Assembly (NCBI GenBank): GCA_019449595.1
Contig: JAGRPL010000004.1
Location: forward strand, 248,001 to 312,000
Length of the DNA stretch: 64,000 bases
Source of the DNA: Rhodoferax sp.
Lineage (GTDB): Bacteria; Pseudomonadota; Gammaproteobacteria; Burkholderiales; Burkholderiaceae_C
Direction of reading: 5' to 3'
Shown: piece after piece, positions 25,926-34,840 of the stretch
How the letters are laid out: the number at the start of each line of letters is the position of its first letter
Numbering within the stretch: position 1 is the first letter of the stretch
The notes under the pieces: generated by a model
Told to the model about the DNA's origin: nothing
Database searches by the model: none
The model's input: the letters and a program-made list of their open reading frames with translations, nothing else
Made by a program: the position numbers and the translations under genes

Positions 25926-27119
25926 TCAGGGGAGGAAGGTCACGGAGGTGGCGCTGAGCACGCCGTTGGTCACTTGCGTACCCAGCACTTGCACTTTCTT
26001 GCCGTTTTGCAGGTCTGCCACCGTTCCATTGGCGAAGGTGGTGCCTGGCACGGTGTAGACGGCTTTCTGGCCCTTGACGGAAAAACTCTGCTGCCCGGTA
26101 TCGAGCAGACTCATGGGGCCGCTGAGCGAATAGGTCACTGGCGCGCCGCCGGTGCCGGTGTAAACCGTGACCTTCTGGGCCACCAGAACGTTGTTGAGCC
26201 AGTGGCCCTTCACCTGCACTTCGCTGCCGTTGCCGATGGACGCGCTGGAACCCACGAACTGGACCCCATTGCCGTCCGCTTTGACGGGTATTCCCAGAAC
26301 CCGGAAGGACGCCAGCGTGGAGAAATCCGAAACCGCGCCGCGCAGGTGCACGTTTCCGCCGGCCTGGGGGTTGGCGGGTTGCCAGAGCTGCAGCTGTTGG
26401 GCGTTGAGCAAGCCGGCCACAGGGGCGCTGGGGGCGCGGACCTGGACAATCACCCCGGTGGCCAGGCCGGCCGCAGTCAGGCCACCCGCGTAGCTGGTTC
26501 CGCCGTAACTGATGGTGAGTGTTCCCAGCTGGAAGGTCTGCGCCAGGGTGTCGACGGACTGTATGGCGCCGGTGGTCTGGAACCGGGGCAGCGAAGCGCG
26601 CTTTTCGATGCGGGTGGCCAACAGCCTGCTGCCTTCCGGAACACCGTAAACAAACACGGGGTCAGCGGCCGACAGGGCGGACAGGCCCGCAACGCCGTCG
26701 TACACCGTTGCCGTACCCGTCTGTACGGTGACACCGGCAACCACCAGCGTGCCAGCGCCCGGGTTGGTGGACGCCACCGTATCCATCAGTTCGACGCCGG
26801 CCGAGAGGGTTTGCGCCACCCCGGTGGTCTGGCTGTTCAGGCTGCCCGAAATGCGCACCACCATGCCCAGCGCCAGTGTCGAAATGGAGTCCAGGCTGTT
26901 GGTGGTGGACGTGTTGTCGTAGGTGACGCCGTTGACGATCACGCTGCCAAATCCGTCGACGGAGCCGACGCTGGCCACATTGCCGGTGCCGCCGGAGCCG
27001 GGGTCGATGCCGGTGCCACCCGAGCCGGGGTAGGACGCCACATCGGTCGATCCGCCTCCGCACGAGGCCAGGCTGGCCATGACCACGGCCACCCGTAGCG
27101 CGAAGCCCAGCGTTCTCAC
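25926..27119 (-). CDS. DUF5666 domain lipoprotein
   Basis: A 397-residue lipoprotein (signal [14 protein letters not shown], lipid Cys about residue 18) with a Gly/Ser/Thr-rich linker and several beta repeats of about 70-80 residues, each with patterns such as [32 protein letters not shown] and [20 protein letters not shown]. These match the DUF5666 repeat, of unknown function, in envelope proteins. The start is GTG 27119, overlapping the upstream DUF6502 stop as GTGA, so the two proteins are made in a coupled fashion. It is probably anchored in the outer membrane. Confidence 0.82.
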   Translation of the reverse strand: MRTLGFALRVAVVMASLASCGGGSTDVASYPGSGGTGIDPGSGGTGNVASVGSVDGFGSVIVNGVTYDNTSTTNSLDSISTLALGMVVRISGSLNSQTTGVAQTLSAGVELMDTVASTNPGAGTLVVAGVTVQTGTATVYDGVAGLSALSAADPVFVYGVPEGSRLLATRIEKRASLPRFQTTGAIQSVDTLAQTFQLGTLTISYGGTSYAGGLTAAGLATGVIVQVRAPSAPVAGLLNAQQLQLWQPANPQAGGNVHLRGAVSDFSTLASFRVLGIPVKADGNGVQFVGSSASIGNGSEVQVKGHWLNNVLVAQKVTVYTGTGGAPVTYSLSGPMSLLDTGQQSFSVKGQKAVYTVPGTTFANGTVADLQNGKKVQVLGTQVTNGVLSATSVTFLP

Positions 27120-27970
27120 GATGGGGCTCCGGTGGACCCTGCCTCGGGCGGCTGCGCGCCGCCCTGGGAGGGTTCGAAATAGGTAAAAATCCCCACCCGC
27201 ATCCGGTGGGTGGGTGCGTCCGTGCTGCGTTGCTCGGAGGCCAGCATGTCCGAATAGATTTTGGCGTGCAGCTGGTCCCAATCCTTGCGGATGCCGGCCT
27301 GCAGTGCCTCGCACTCGGCTTCCGAGAGCCCCTCGGTGAAGATGGCCCGTTCCAGAAAGCGGGGCGCCTCGCCGGTCACATTGGCAACGCCGGCGGACAA
27401 ATGGTCCCGACCGTTGTCCGCCAGGAAGGACAGCAGGGTCTGCAGGTCGTTGGAGGGAACAAAACCGTCGCGGGTCAGCTCCACAAATCTGCCGTCACAG
27501 CGGACCACGCCGAGCCGCTCCATGTCCTCCAGCAGTGCCCGAGCATGGACGTCGCCCCGGGTCTCCATCCGGGCCAGGGTTTCAAAGGACATGCCTGCCG
27601 CCTTGTCGGCAATGGGCAGGCGCCACAAGGCCGGATCGGCCATGACCTGCTGCAGCCATCGGGTGAATACCCGCGACGCGGGCGAGGCCTCGGTGTGGGG
27701 AATGCCGCCGTCGTCGCCTTCGCGCAGGCGGCTGGTGACATCCTTGCGGTGCAGGCCGGTGACCATGGCCAGCTGGCTGACGTTGGTGGGTGTCCCGCCC
27801 CGGGCGGTGAGCACACTGCGGGCTTCGCTGAGCAGGCTTTGCCGCAGCAGCGCATCCAGCTGGCTGTGCTTGAGACCCATGCCCAGCGCCAAGCGGACAA
27901 TCGGGCGCAGTAGCCGCGCTACCGTGCCCATGGCCCAGTCGGTCTGCTTACGCTGTAAGCCCGGCAGCAT
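27116..27970 (-). CDS. DUF6502 family protein (helix-turn-helix-like)
   Basis: A 284-residue cytoplasmic protein without signal or membrane helix. The N-terminal part (VARLLRPIVRLALGMGLKHSQLDALLRQSLLSEAR) and the following GGTPTNVSQLAMVTGLHRKDVTSRLRE look like a winged-helix or HTH DNA-binding region, suggesting a regulator. The C-terminal half (to EPSQGG) is of unknown fold. I recall this family as DUF6502 and as commonly paired with DUF5666 lipoproteins in Betaproteobacteria. Its stop overlaps the lipoprotein start by four bases. Function is not established. Confidence 0.75.
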   Translation of the reverse strand: MLPGLQRKQTDWAMGTVARLLRPIVRLALGMGLKHSQLDALLRQSLLSEARSVLTARGGTPTNVSQLAMVTGLHRKDVTSRLREGDDGGIPHTEASPASRVFTRWLQQVMADPALWRLPIADKAAGMSFETLARMETRGDVHARALLEDMERLGVVRCDGRFVELTRDGFVPSNDLQTLLSFLADNGRDHLSAGVANVTGEAPRFLERAIFTEGLSEAECEALQAGIRKDWDQLHAKIYSDMLASEQRSTDAPTHRMRVGIFTYFEPSQGGAQPPEAGSTGAPS

Positions 27971-28102
27971 GTGAAGTCACGATGAAAATCCCGTCCATGA
28001 GCGCCGGTGCCAGCGGCACGGCTTGTATGGACGGGTATTTTAGGGGACTTCCCGCTGCGTCGGCGCCAGGAATGTGAAGGTTTCCCTGTTACAGACTGGC
28101 GT

Positions 28103-29218
28103 TCAGGCGAACACGCCGGCCGTGTCCTGCATGCGGTTGGAAACCTCACCCAGGTGGTGCAGGGTGTCGCCAAACGTCATTTCCAGTTGCGTGAGCTTCT
28201 TGAAGTAGTGGCTGACGATGTACTCGTCCGTTACGCCGATGCCGCCATGCAGTTGCACGGCCTGCTGGCCCACGAAGCGCATGGACTGGCCCAGCTGGTA
28301 CTTTGCGCGGGCCAGTGCGGCACGGCGCTCGGCTGCGGGTGCATTGAGCTTGAGACTGGCGTAGTAGCTCATGGAGCGGGCCAGTTCCAGCTGCATCTTC
28401 ATGTCGGCCGCGCGGTGGCGCAGAGCCTGGAAGCTGCTGATCACCACGCCGAACTGCTTGCGGGTGTTGAGGTATTCGGCGGTGATGGCCATGGTCTTGT
28501 CCATGACCCCTACCGCTTCGGCGCAGGTGGCGGCAATGCCGATGTCCACGGCATGCTCCAGGGCCGTTTGGCCGTCCTGGGTGATCAGGGTGGCGGGTGC
28601 GTTCTTCAGACTGACGTCGGCTGCGCGGCTGCCGTCCTGGGTGCCGTAGCCGGTTGTGGTGACGCCGGCGGACTTGCGCTCCACCAGGAACAGCGCCAGC
28701 TGGCTGTTGATTTTTGCCGGCACGATGAAGGCATCGGCCTGGTCGCCCACGGGCACCACGGTCTTGGTGGCGTTGAGCACATAACCGCCGGGCGCCTGTG
28801 TGGCCTTGGCTTCGCACACGTCCAGCTTGTAGCGGGCGGCGCGTTCCTGGTAGGCCAGCACCACCAGGGCTTCGCCGCTGGCAATCTTGGGCAGCCAGGC
28901 GGTCTTGGTGGCAGCGTCGGCGTAACCGGCCAGCACACCACCGGCGATCAGCGACTGCGCCAGGGGTTCGAGCACGATGCCGCGACCCAGCTCTTCCATT
29001 ACTACCATGCCTTCGACCGGGCCCATGCCCAGGCCGCCATCGTCTTCGGGAACGTACAGGCCGCACAGGCCCAGCTCGGCCAGCTCGTTCCACGCGGCGC
29101 GGTCAAAACCGCCGGCCTTCTCGATGCTGCGGCGGCGTTCGAAGGTGTAGCCCTTGTCCACCCATTTGCGTACGGCGTCGCCGAGTTGTACCTGGTCGTC
29201 AGAAAAATCAAAATCCAT
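28103..29218 (-). CDS. Acyl-CoA dehydrogenase (PimD-like small subunit)
   Basis: A 371-residue flavoenzyme of the acyl-CoA dehydrogenase family. The N-terminal helical domain begins MDFDFSDDQVQLGDAVRKWV, the middle beta domain holds VLNATKTVVPVGDQADAFIVPA, and the C-terminal helices contain RKQFGVVISSFQALRHRAADM and the FAD-binding QLHGGIGVTDEY. With the upstream acyl-CoA dehydrogenase it resembles the PimC/PimD pair described for pimeloyl-CoA and other dicarboxylyl- or acyl-CoA oxidation, which may work as a heteromer. The substrate is inferred from resemblance only. It lies 33 bp downstream of its partner. Confidence 0.87.
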   Translation of the reverse strand: MDFDFSDDQVQLGDAVRKWVDKGYTFERRRSIEKAGGFDRAAWNELAELGLCGLYVPEDDGGLGMGPVEGMVVMEELGRGIVLEPLAQSLIAGGVLAGYADAATKTAWLPKIASGEALVVLAYQERAARYKLDVCEAKATQAPGGYVLNATKTVVPVGDQADAFIVPAKINSQLALFLVERKSAGVTTTGYGTQDGSRAADVSLKNAPATLITQDGQTALEHAVDIGIAATCAEAVGVMDKTMAITAEYLNTRKQFGVVISSFQALRHRAADMKMQLELARSMSYYASLKLNAPAAERRAALARAKYQLGQSMRFVGQQAVQLHGGIGVTDEYIVSHYFKKLTQLEMTFGDTLHHLGEVSNRMQDTAGVFA

Positions 29219-29251
29219 TTTGTGTCACCTGTAATTGGGGGTGTATTGCCT

Positions 29252-30427
29252 TCAGCCCAGCACGAACTGGGAGACGATGTTGCGTTGCACTTCGTTGCTG
29301 CCGCCGTAGATGGTGGTCTTGCGCATGTTGAAGTACGTGGACGCTAGCGGCGCACAGCGTGCCACGGCCTGGTCGCCCTGCCAGCCGGCTTCCATGGCTT
29401 CGCGGATCAGGGGCAGAGCGGCGGGGCCGGCGGCCAGCATCATCAGCTCGGAGTAGCGCTGCTGGATCTCGCTGCCGCGGATCTTGAGCAGGCCGGCGAT
29501 GTCCAGCGAGTTCTTGCCGGATTTCTCGGCGGCCAGCACGCGCAGTACCAGCATTTCCAGCGCCACCACGTCCACTTCCAGCTTGGCGATTTCGTCGCGG
29601 AAACGGACATCGTCGTACACGCCTTCGGCCTTGGCCAGGCGCTTGAGGCGTTCGAGTTCGCGCTTGGCACGGTTCACGTCGGCGATGTTGGTGCGCTCGT
29701 GGCTGAGCAGGTGCTTGGCGTAGGTCCAACCCTTGTTCTCTTCGCCGATCAGGTTCTCGGCCGGGACTTCGACGTTGTCGAAGAACACCTCGTTCACCTC
29801 GTGGCCGCCGTCGAGCATGATGATGGGGCGCACCGTCACGCCGGGGCTCTTCATGTCGATCAGCAGGAAGGAGATGCCGGTCTGGGGCTTGCCCTCGGTG
29901 CTGGTGCGCACCAGGCAGAAAATCCACTCGCCATACTGGCCCAGGGTGGTCCAGGTCTTCTGGCCGTTGACGATGTACTTGTTGCCCTGGCGTTCGGCGC
30001 GGGTCTTGACGGAGGCCAAGTCGGAGCCGGAACCGGGCTCGCTGTAGCCCTGGCTCCACCAGACTTCTCCGCTGGCGATGCCGGGCAGGAAACGCTTGTG
30101 CTGCTCGGGCGTGCCAAAGGCCATGATCACCGGGGCCACCATTACGGGGCCGAAAGGCACGATGCGCGGTGCTCCGGCCAGCGCGCACTCTTCCTCGAAC
30201 AGGTGCTTTTGGGTCGAATTCCAGCCCGGGCCGCCGAATTCCTTGGGCCACCCAAAGCCCAGCCAACCCTTCTTGCCCAGAATCTTGGCCCAGCGCTGCA
30301 TGTCGTCGCGGGTCAGGTGCAGGGCGTTGTGCACCTTGTGGGCAATGTCGGCAGGCAGGTTTGCGCCCACCCAGGCGCGAATCTCTTCGCGGAATTTCTG
30401 CTCTTCAGGGGTAAATGCCAAATCCAT
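29252..30427 (-). CDS. Acyl-CoA dehydrogenase (PimC-like large subunit)
   Basis: A 391-residue acyl-CoA dehydrogenase beginning MDLAFTPEEQKFREEIRAWV. It contains the family signature WWSQGYSEPGSGSDLAS, the flavin-contacting WTTLGQYGEWIFCLVRT and the C-terminal KTTIYGGSNEVQRNIVSQFVLG, typical of FadE-type proteins. It would catalyse the first, alpha,beta-dehydrogenation step of a beta-oxidation-like pathway, passing electrons to ETF. The start is ATG 30427, the normal family N-terminus. It is the first gene of a two-gene operon with the smaller dehydrogenase and is divergent from purN across 146 bp. Confidence 0.9.
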   Translation of the reverse strand: MDLAFTPEEQKFREEIRAWVGANLPADIAHKVHNALHLTRDDMQRWAKILGKKGWLGFGWPKEFGGPGWNSTQKHLFEEECALAGAPRIVPFGPVMVAPVIMAFGTPEQHKRFLPGIASGEVWWSQGYSEPGSGSDLASVKTRAERQGNKYIVNGQKTWTTLGQYGEWIFCLVRTSTEGKPQTGISFLLIDMKSPGVTVRPIIMLDGGHEVNEVFFDNVEVPAENLIGEENKGWTYAKHLLSHERTNIADVNRAKRELERLKRLAKAEGVYDDVRFRDEIAKLEVDVVALEMLVLRVLAAEKSGKNSLDIAGLLKIRGSEIQQRYSELMMLAAGPAALPLIREAMEAGWQGDQAVARCAPLASTYFNMRKTTIYGGSNEVQRNIVSQFVLG

Positions 30428-30573
30428 CAGGGGTCTCCAGTCGTTCGGTCTCGGTACATCAACAACCGTCTTTTTAGCACGACCGTTCGCTTGCAGCTGT
30501 CCAAACGGCGACATTTTTTGCCGGTCGTCCGCGCCGGGCGCGGCGCCACGCACGGTCATAATCGGCGCTTCCC

Positions 30574-31167
30574 ATGAAAAACATCGTCATACTGATCTCT
30601 GGCAGCGGCTCCAACATGGCCGCCATCATCCGGGCCGCCCAACGTGAAAACTGGGCCCAAACCCGCCAGGCGCGGGTCGCTGCTGTGATCAGCAACAAGG
30701 CAGATGCCCAGGGGCTGGTTTTTGCCCGGGAGCACGGCATCGCCACCGAGGTGCTGGACCACAAGGCGTTCGCTACACGGGAGGCCTTCGACAGTGCGCT
30801 GGCTGCGTTGATTGACGGGTTTGATTCCCCCGCGCAGCCTGTGCTGGTGGTGCTGGCCGGCTTCATGCGGATCCTCACGCCGGGTTTCGTGCAGCGCTAC
30901 GCCGGGCGCCTGACCAACATACACCCCTCGCTGCTGCCGGCTTTCGGGGGGCTGAACACCCACCAGCGGGCGCTGGATGCCGGTTGCCAGTTTGCCGGTG
31001 CCACGGTGCACCTGGTCACGCCCGAACTGGACCACGGCCCCATCCTGGCGCAGGCGGTGGTGCCGGTGGTGCCGGGCGACACGGCGGAAGTGCTGGCGGC
31101 CCGCGTGCTCACGCAGGAACACCTGATCTATCCCCGCGCGGTGGCTCAATTGCTACAAAAAATGTAG
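30574..31167 (+). CDS. purN: Phosphoribosylglycinamide formyltransferase
   Basis: A 197-residue PurN enzyme that adds the first formyl group in purine synthesis, using 10-formyl-THF. Visible motifs are ISGSGSNMAAI near the N-terminus (phosphate binding), the catalytic segment TNIHPSLLPAFGG (Asn, His) and the Asp in TPELDHGPILAQ. The last codons (QLLQKM) and the stop TAG are supplied by a copy of the dispersed repeat at 31150-31199. A CATAAT box (30557-30562) lies only 11 bases before the ATG, implying a very short leader. Confidence 0.95.
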   Translation: MKNIVILISGSGSNMAAIIRAAQRENWAQTRQARVAAVISNKADAQGLVFAREHGIATEVLDHKAFATREAFDSALAALIDGFDSPAQPVLVVLAGFMRILTPGFVQRYAGRLTNIHPSLLPAFGGLNTHQRALDAGCQFAGATVHLVTPELDHGPILAQAVVPVVPGDTAEVLAARVLTQEHLIYPRAVAQLLQKM

Positions 31168-31199
31168 CTGTCTGCGCAATGAATACGGCGCTTTTCGGC
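31150..31199 (+). repeat. Dispersed palindromic repeat, copy 4 (purN 3' end)
   Basis: TTGCTACAAAAAATGTAGC (hairpin GCTACA/TGTAGC) followed by TGTCTGCGCAATGAATACGG and a G/C-rich tail GCGCTTTTCGGC. It provides the stop codon of purN at 31165-31167. Confidence 0.85.
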
Positions 31200-31257
31200 T
31201 AATTTTATTAAAAATTTGGGGCTGGCAGAGTGGGCGTGACGCTGCTGCGCGCACGCA

Positions 31258-31497
31258 TCAGTCGGCGATGCGGGTGAAGCGGGCTTGCCTGACGCCGTCG
31301 ACCAGAACGGTTTCCGCAAACATGGCGGCGGGGCGTACCCACAGGCCCTGCTCGCCGTACAGCGCCCGGTACAGGGTCATGGGTTCCAGCGTTTCGCTGT
31401 GGCGCACGGTGTCGAGCACCTGGTACATCCGGCCTTTGTAATGCCGGTACCGGCCGGGTGGGGTGGTGACCAGGGGGGGTAATTTTTCTGCACTCAT
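31258..31497 (-). CDS. DUF1653 domain protein
   Basis: A small 79-residue protein with the DUF1653 pattern: GRYRHYKGRMYQVLDTVRHSETLEPMTLYRALYGEQGLWVRPAAMFAETV. The family is widespread and of unknown function; it is predicted to fold as a small beta barrel. The start is ATG 31497, only 16 bp from the start codon of the divergent methyltransferase gene, so the two promoters must overlap or lie inside the genes. Confidence 0.88.
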   Translation of the reverse strand: MSAEKLPPLVTTPPGRYRHYKGRMYQVLDTVRHSETLEPMTLYRALYGEQGLWVRPAAMFAETVLVDGVRQARFTRIAD

Positions 31498-31513
31498 GGG
31501 ACAATCGTAGGTT

Positions 31514-32785
31514 ATGCATCCAAAAGCCCTGTTAGACGCCTGTTCCGAACTGGTCCGGCTCACCCTCAAATTCGACCACCCCGCCGACGCCACCGTGTCG
31601 CGTTTCTTCCGCGACAACCGGGGGCTGGGGCCGCGCGAGCGTGCCACGCTGGCCGAAACGGTCTACACCGTGCTGCGCAAGAAGCTGTTGTTCGACCACT
31701 TGGCACCGTCCGGCAGTGGTCCCAAGGAGCGTCGCCTGGCCATTCTGGGCTTCTACGGCCCCGGGGACTTTCTGCGCAGCGCGCTTACCGACCAGGAAAA
31801 GAACTGGCTGGACCAGTGCGAGAAAGTCACCCCGGCCGACCTGATGGAGCGCCACCGCCACAACCTGCCCGAGTGGCTGGTGCAGCCGCTCAAGGACCAG
31901 CTGGGCGACGAATTCTGGCCTCTGGTGGAAGCCCTGAACAAGGGCGCCGGGCTGGACCTGCGGGTCAATACGTTCAAGGCCAAGCGGGCGGATGTGCAAA
32001 AGGAGCTGGCCCAGGCCGGTATCAAGGCCATCAACACGCCGTATTCCCCCTGGGGCCTGCGCATTGCCGGCAAGCCCGCGCTGAACAAGAACGAGGCCTT
32101 TGTCCGCGGCGAGTTCGAGGTGCAGGACGAGGGCTCCCAGCTGCTGTCCATGCTGCTGGACCCCAAGCGCGGCGAGATGGTGGTGGACTTCTGTGCCGGT
32201 GCCGGCGGCAAGACGCTGGCCCTGGGTGCGGCCATGCGCAGCACCGGGCGTCTGTATGCGTTCGACACCTCGGCGCACCGGCTGGACGCGTTCAAGTCGC
32301 GCCTCAAGCGCAGCGGCCTGTCCAACGTGCACCCGGCAGCCATTGCCCATGAGCGCGATGACCGGGTCAAGCGCCTGACCGGCAAGATGGACCGCGTGCT
32401 GGTGGACGCGCCGTGCACCGGGCTGGGTACGCTGCGGCGCAACCCGGACCTGAAATGGCGCCAGAATCTGCAGACCGTGGAGGAAATGGCCGTCAAGCAG
32501 GCAGCCATTTTGCAGAGCGCATCCCGCATGCTCAAGCCCGGCGGGCGGCTGGTGTACGCCACCTGCAGCATCCTGCCGCAGGAAAACGAGGCCATAGCCG
32601 ATGCCTTTTCTGCCGCCAACCCGGATTTCGTCCCGTTGCCGGCAGCCGAGGTGCTGACCGGGCTCAAGGTCGAGCAAGCGGCCTCCCTGTGCAGCGGCGG
32701 TGACAACGGCCAGCTGTACCTGCGTCTGTGGCCGCACCGCCACGCGACAGACGGCTTCTTTGCCGCGGTCTGGCAGAAGAAATAA
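31514..32785 (+). CDS. RsmB/NOP family rRNA cytosine-C5 methyltransferase
   Basis: A 423-residue SAM-dependent RNA m5C methyltransferase. The N-terminal helical part (1-90) resembles the NusB-like domain of RsmB; the catalytic domain has the SAM loop VVDFCAGAGGKTLALGA, the DAPCTGLGTLRRNP motif with one catalytic Cys, and YATCSILPQENE with the second Cys. It probably modifies 16S rRNA; whether it is a true RsmB orthologue (C967) is uncertain. A GACAAT box (31500-31505) lies eight bases before the ATG, suggesting a near-leaderless transcript. Confidence 0.9.
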   Translation: MHPKALLDACSELVRLTLKFDHPADATVSRFFRDNRGLGPRERATLAETVYTVLRKKLLFDHLAPSGSGPKERRLAILGFYGPGDFLRSALTDQEKNWLDQCEKVTPADLMERHRHNLPEWLVQPLKDQLGDEFWPLVEALNKGAGLDLRVNTFKAKRADVQKELAQAGIKAINTPYSPWGLRIAGKPALNKNEAFVRGEFEVQDEGSQLLSMLLDPKRGEMVVDFCAGAGGKTLALGAAMRSTGRLYAFDTSAHRLDAFKSRLKRSGLSNVHPAAIAHERDDRVKRLTGKMDRVLVDAPCTGLGTLRRNPDLKWRQNLQTVEEMAVKQAAILQSASRMLKPGGRLVYATCSILPQENEAIADAFSAANPDFVPLPAAEVLTGLKVEQAASLCSGGDNGQLYLRLWPHRHATDGFFAAVWQKK

Positions 32786-32928
32786 ACGCCTGGCGGGGGC
32801 AGTGGCTCGGGGCTGGAAAAGCCCTGTTGCCGCTCCCTTTTTTCAAAGTGCCTACCATGCTGGACGGCCACGCGGGATGATGCCCGGCGTCGGGCATCCT
32901 GTTTTTCCATTGAGAGAGTGATCGGACC

Positions 32929-34146
32929 ATGTTGTTACCGGATTGGGCTGTGCTGGACGCAGCGGTTGAATGGCTTGCCCACGGCGTGTGGGCCCTGCAC
33001 TGGTGGCAGTTGGTGCTGCTGACCCTGGCCCTGACCCACGTCACCATGGTCAGCGTCACGGTGTTCCTGCACCGCCACCAGGCGCACCGCGCCCTGGACC
33101 TGCACCCCGCAGCCTCACATTTCTTCCGTTTCTGGCTGTGGCTGACCACCGGCCAGGTGACCCGGGAGTGGGCCGCCGTCCACCGCAAGCACCACGCCAA
33201 ATGCGAACAGGCCGAAGACCCGCACAGCCCGCATGTGCATGGCATCCGGACGGTGCTGCTGCAGGGCGCCGAGCTGTACCGCGCCGAGTCCAGAAACCTG
33301 GACACCCTGGCCCGCTTCGGCCACGGCACACCCAACGACTGGATCGAGCGCGCGCTCTACAGCCGTTACTCCTCGCTGGGCGTGAGCCTGATGCTGGTGA
33401 TCGACTTGGCCCTGTTCGGCGCCGCCGGTCTGGCGGTGTGGGCGGTGCAGATGGCCTGGACGCCGGTCATGGCCGCCGGCATCATCAACGGGGCGGCGCA
33501 CTACTGGGGCTACCGCAACTTCGAGGCGGCCGACGCCAGCACCAACATCTCGCCCTGGGGCATTCTCATTGCCGGCGAAGAGCTGCACAACAACCACCAT
33601 ACCTATCCCACATCGGCCAAGCTGTCGGTCAAGCCCTATGAGCTGGATATGGGCTGGGTGTATATCCGCCTGCTGCAACGCCTCGGCCTGGCTACGGTGA
33701 AGAAGACTCCGCCCCGGGCAGCCTATGGCGCCATGCGTGCGGTGGCCGACGAGAAGACGCTGGAAGCGCTGATTGCCAACCGCTATGAAATCATGGCCCG
33801 CTATGCCAAGGGCGTGCGCCAGGCCGCGCGTGACGAGTTGCAGGCCATGCGAGCCCGCAGTGCCGATGCCAGCGTCATCCAGGCCGCCCGGCGCTGGATG
33901 CACCGCGATGGAGAGAAGGTGCCCGCATCCGTCGCCCCCGAACTGGCCCGGGCCCGCGCCGCATCGCCCCTGCTCGACAAGATGGTCACCATGCGCGAAG
34001 AGCTGCGCCAGATGTGGCTCGACACCTCGGTGTCGCGTGAGCAGCTGACGGCAGACCTGCAGGCCTGGTGCCAGCGCGCCGAAGAAAGCGGTATTGCGGC
34101 CCTGCGCGAGTTTTCGATGAAGCTGCGGGCCGCCCGCGTGGCGTAG
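32929..34146 (+). CDS. Fatty acid desaturase (acyl-CoA/acyl-lipid delta-9 type)
   Basis: A 405-residue integral membrane di-iron enzyme. The three histidine boxes are visible as HRHQAHR (near residue 48), HRKHH (near 87) and HNNHH (near 222), and four hydrophobic helices surround them. It would introduce a cis double bond in membrane fatty acids for fluidity control. After the catalytic part (ending about residue 255) comes a long charged helical tail rich in Arg/Ala (to residue 405), which I recall in related betaproteobacterial desaturases and whose role is unknown. It is likely transcribed alone; 143 bp precede it. Confidence 0.9.
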   Translation: MLLPDWAVLDAAVEWLAHGVWALHWWQLVLLTLALTHVTMVSVTVFLHRHQAHRALDLHPAASHFFRFWLWLTTGQVTREWAAVHRKHHAKCEQAEDPHSPHVHGIRTVLLQGAELYRAESRNLDTLARFGHGTPNDWIERALYSRYSSLGVSLMLVIDLALFGAAGLAVWAVQMAWTPVMAAGIINGAAHYWGYRNFEAADASTNISPWGILIAGEELHNNHHTYPTSAKLSVKPYELDMGWVYIRLLQRLGLATVKKTPPRAAYGAMRAVADEKTLEALIANRYEIMARYAKGVRQAARDELQAMRARSADASVIQAARRWMHRDGEKVPASVAPELARARAASPLLDKMVTMREELRQMWLDTSVSREQLTADLQAWCQRAEESGIAALREFSMKLRAARVA

Positions 34147-34157
34147 GCGGCGCGGCG

Positions 34158-34445
34158 TCAGGCCGGGTCGGTCGCCGCCGGCGGCCTGCTGGCCAGTGTG
34201 TAGTGTGGGTGCTGCCCGGTGAGCAGCAGAAACATCGCAAACACCGGTCCCGGCATGGTGCGTTCGTCGCTCGGGCTTTCCAGGGCCTGCCAGGTGCGTG
34301 ACTGCACGCCGCCGCGGCTGCCCACCTGCAGGGCGTAACCCATCAGTTCGGCCGCCTGGGCCTGGCTCAGTCCTGCCGCCAGACGTGCGGCCTTGAGTTC
34401 TTCGCCGCTGGGGGCAGGCATGGGGAGGGCAATGGTCGCGGGCAT
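34158..34445 (-). CDS. Small XRE-type helix-turn-helix protein
   Basis: A protein of about 95 residues with a Cro/C1-like helix-turn-helix: SGEELKAARLAAGLSQAQAAELMGYALQVGSRGGVQSRTWQALE. The C-terminal part (MPGPVFAMFLLLTGQHPHYTL) is hydrophobic. It may regulate a few genes or be a chromosomal relic. ATG 34445 is chosen; ATG 34529 would give 123 residues overlapping the upstream gene by 23 bp. It lies downstream of the 77-residue hypothetical gene and converges with the desaturase gene (11 bp apart). Confidence 0.6.
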   Translation of the reverse strand: MPATIALPMPAPSGEELKAARLAAGLSQAQAAELMGYALQVGSRGGVQSRTWQALESPSDERTMPGPVFAMFLLLTGQHPHYTLASRPPAATDPA

Positions 34446-34506
34446 GGGTGTGCGGGTGCCAAGGGTGGGTGGGGGCCCTATGGTAGCGCGGTGCGCAGCC
34501 ACTCCG

Positions 34507-34740
34507 TCAGCGGCCGCCCAGTCGTGCATTCACTTCGGCGGCATCCAGTGTGTCAAACACCATGTTGTGCTGGTGGGTCAGCGGCCCGCCCCCCGGAATC
34601 ACGTCACCCGCCGGGTCGTAGCCGATGGCCTTGAACTTCCAGCGTCCCTGAATCCATTTCAGGTTGCCCACGTGCTCGCCCTGCGCGGTTTCCACGCTGT
34701 ACACGAGGTCGTTGATGCGGCGCAGGGTGAGCGGGGTCAT
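34507..34740 (-). CDS. Conserved small hypothetical protein
   Basis: A 77-residue soluble protein (MTPLTLRRINDLVYSVETAQGEHVGNLK...) with mixed beta-strand pattern, a WKFKAIGYDPAGDVIPGGGP segment and no signal peptide. I do not recognise a family function. Codon use matches its surroundings, and it lies just past the rpmB-rpmG terminator, so it probably has its own promoter in the short gap before 34760. Confidence 0.6.
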   Translation of the reverse strand: MTPLTLRRINDLVYSVETAQGEHVGNLKWIQGRWKFKAIGYDPAGDVIPGGGPLTHQHNMVFDTLDAAEVNARLGGR

Positions 34741-34762
34741 GGGAGTGGATTATTGCGGACAC

Positions 34763-34791
34763 AAAAAAGCCCGAACGGGTCGGGCTTTTTT
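34763..34791. terminator. Rho-independent terminator of rpmB-rpmG
   Basis: AAAAAAGCCCGAACGGGTCGGGC followed by a T run forms a GC stem (AGCCCGA/TCGGGCT) flanked by A and T tracts, so it works in both directions. It lies 50 bp past the rpmG stop. Confidence 0.88.
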
Positions 34792-34840
34792 GTTGAGGCT
34801 TGAAGCGAGAGGGCAGAGCGGAAGATCTGCCCCCAGGACA

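Noticed and set aside
28146..29093. 315-codon frame in a different frame of the PimD-like gene
   Set aside because: It is Arg/Gly-rich with no motif, while the acyl-CoA dehydrogenase frame has all family features.
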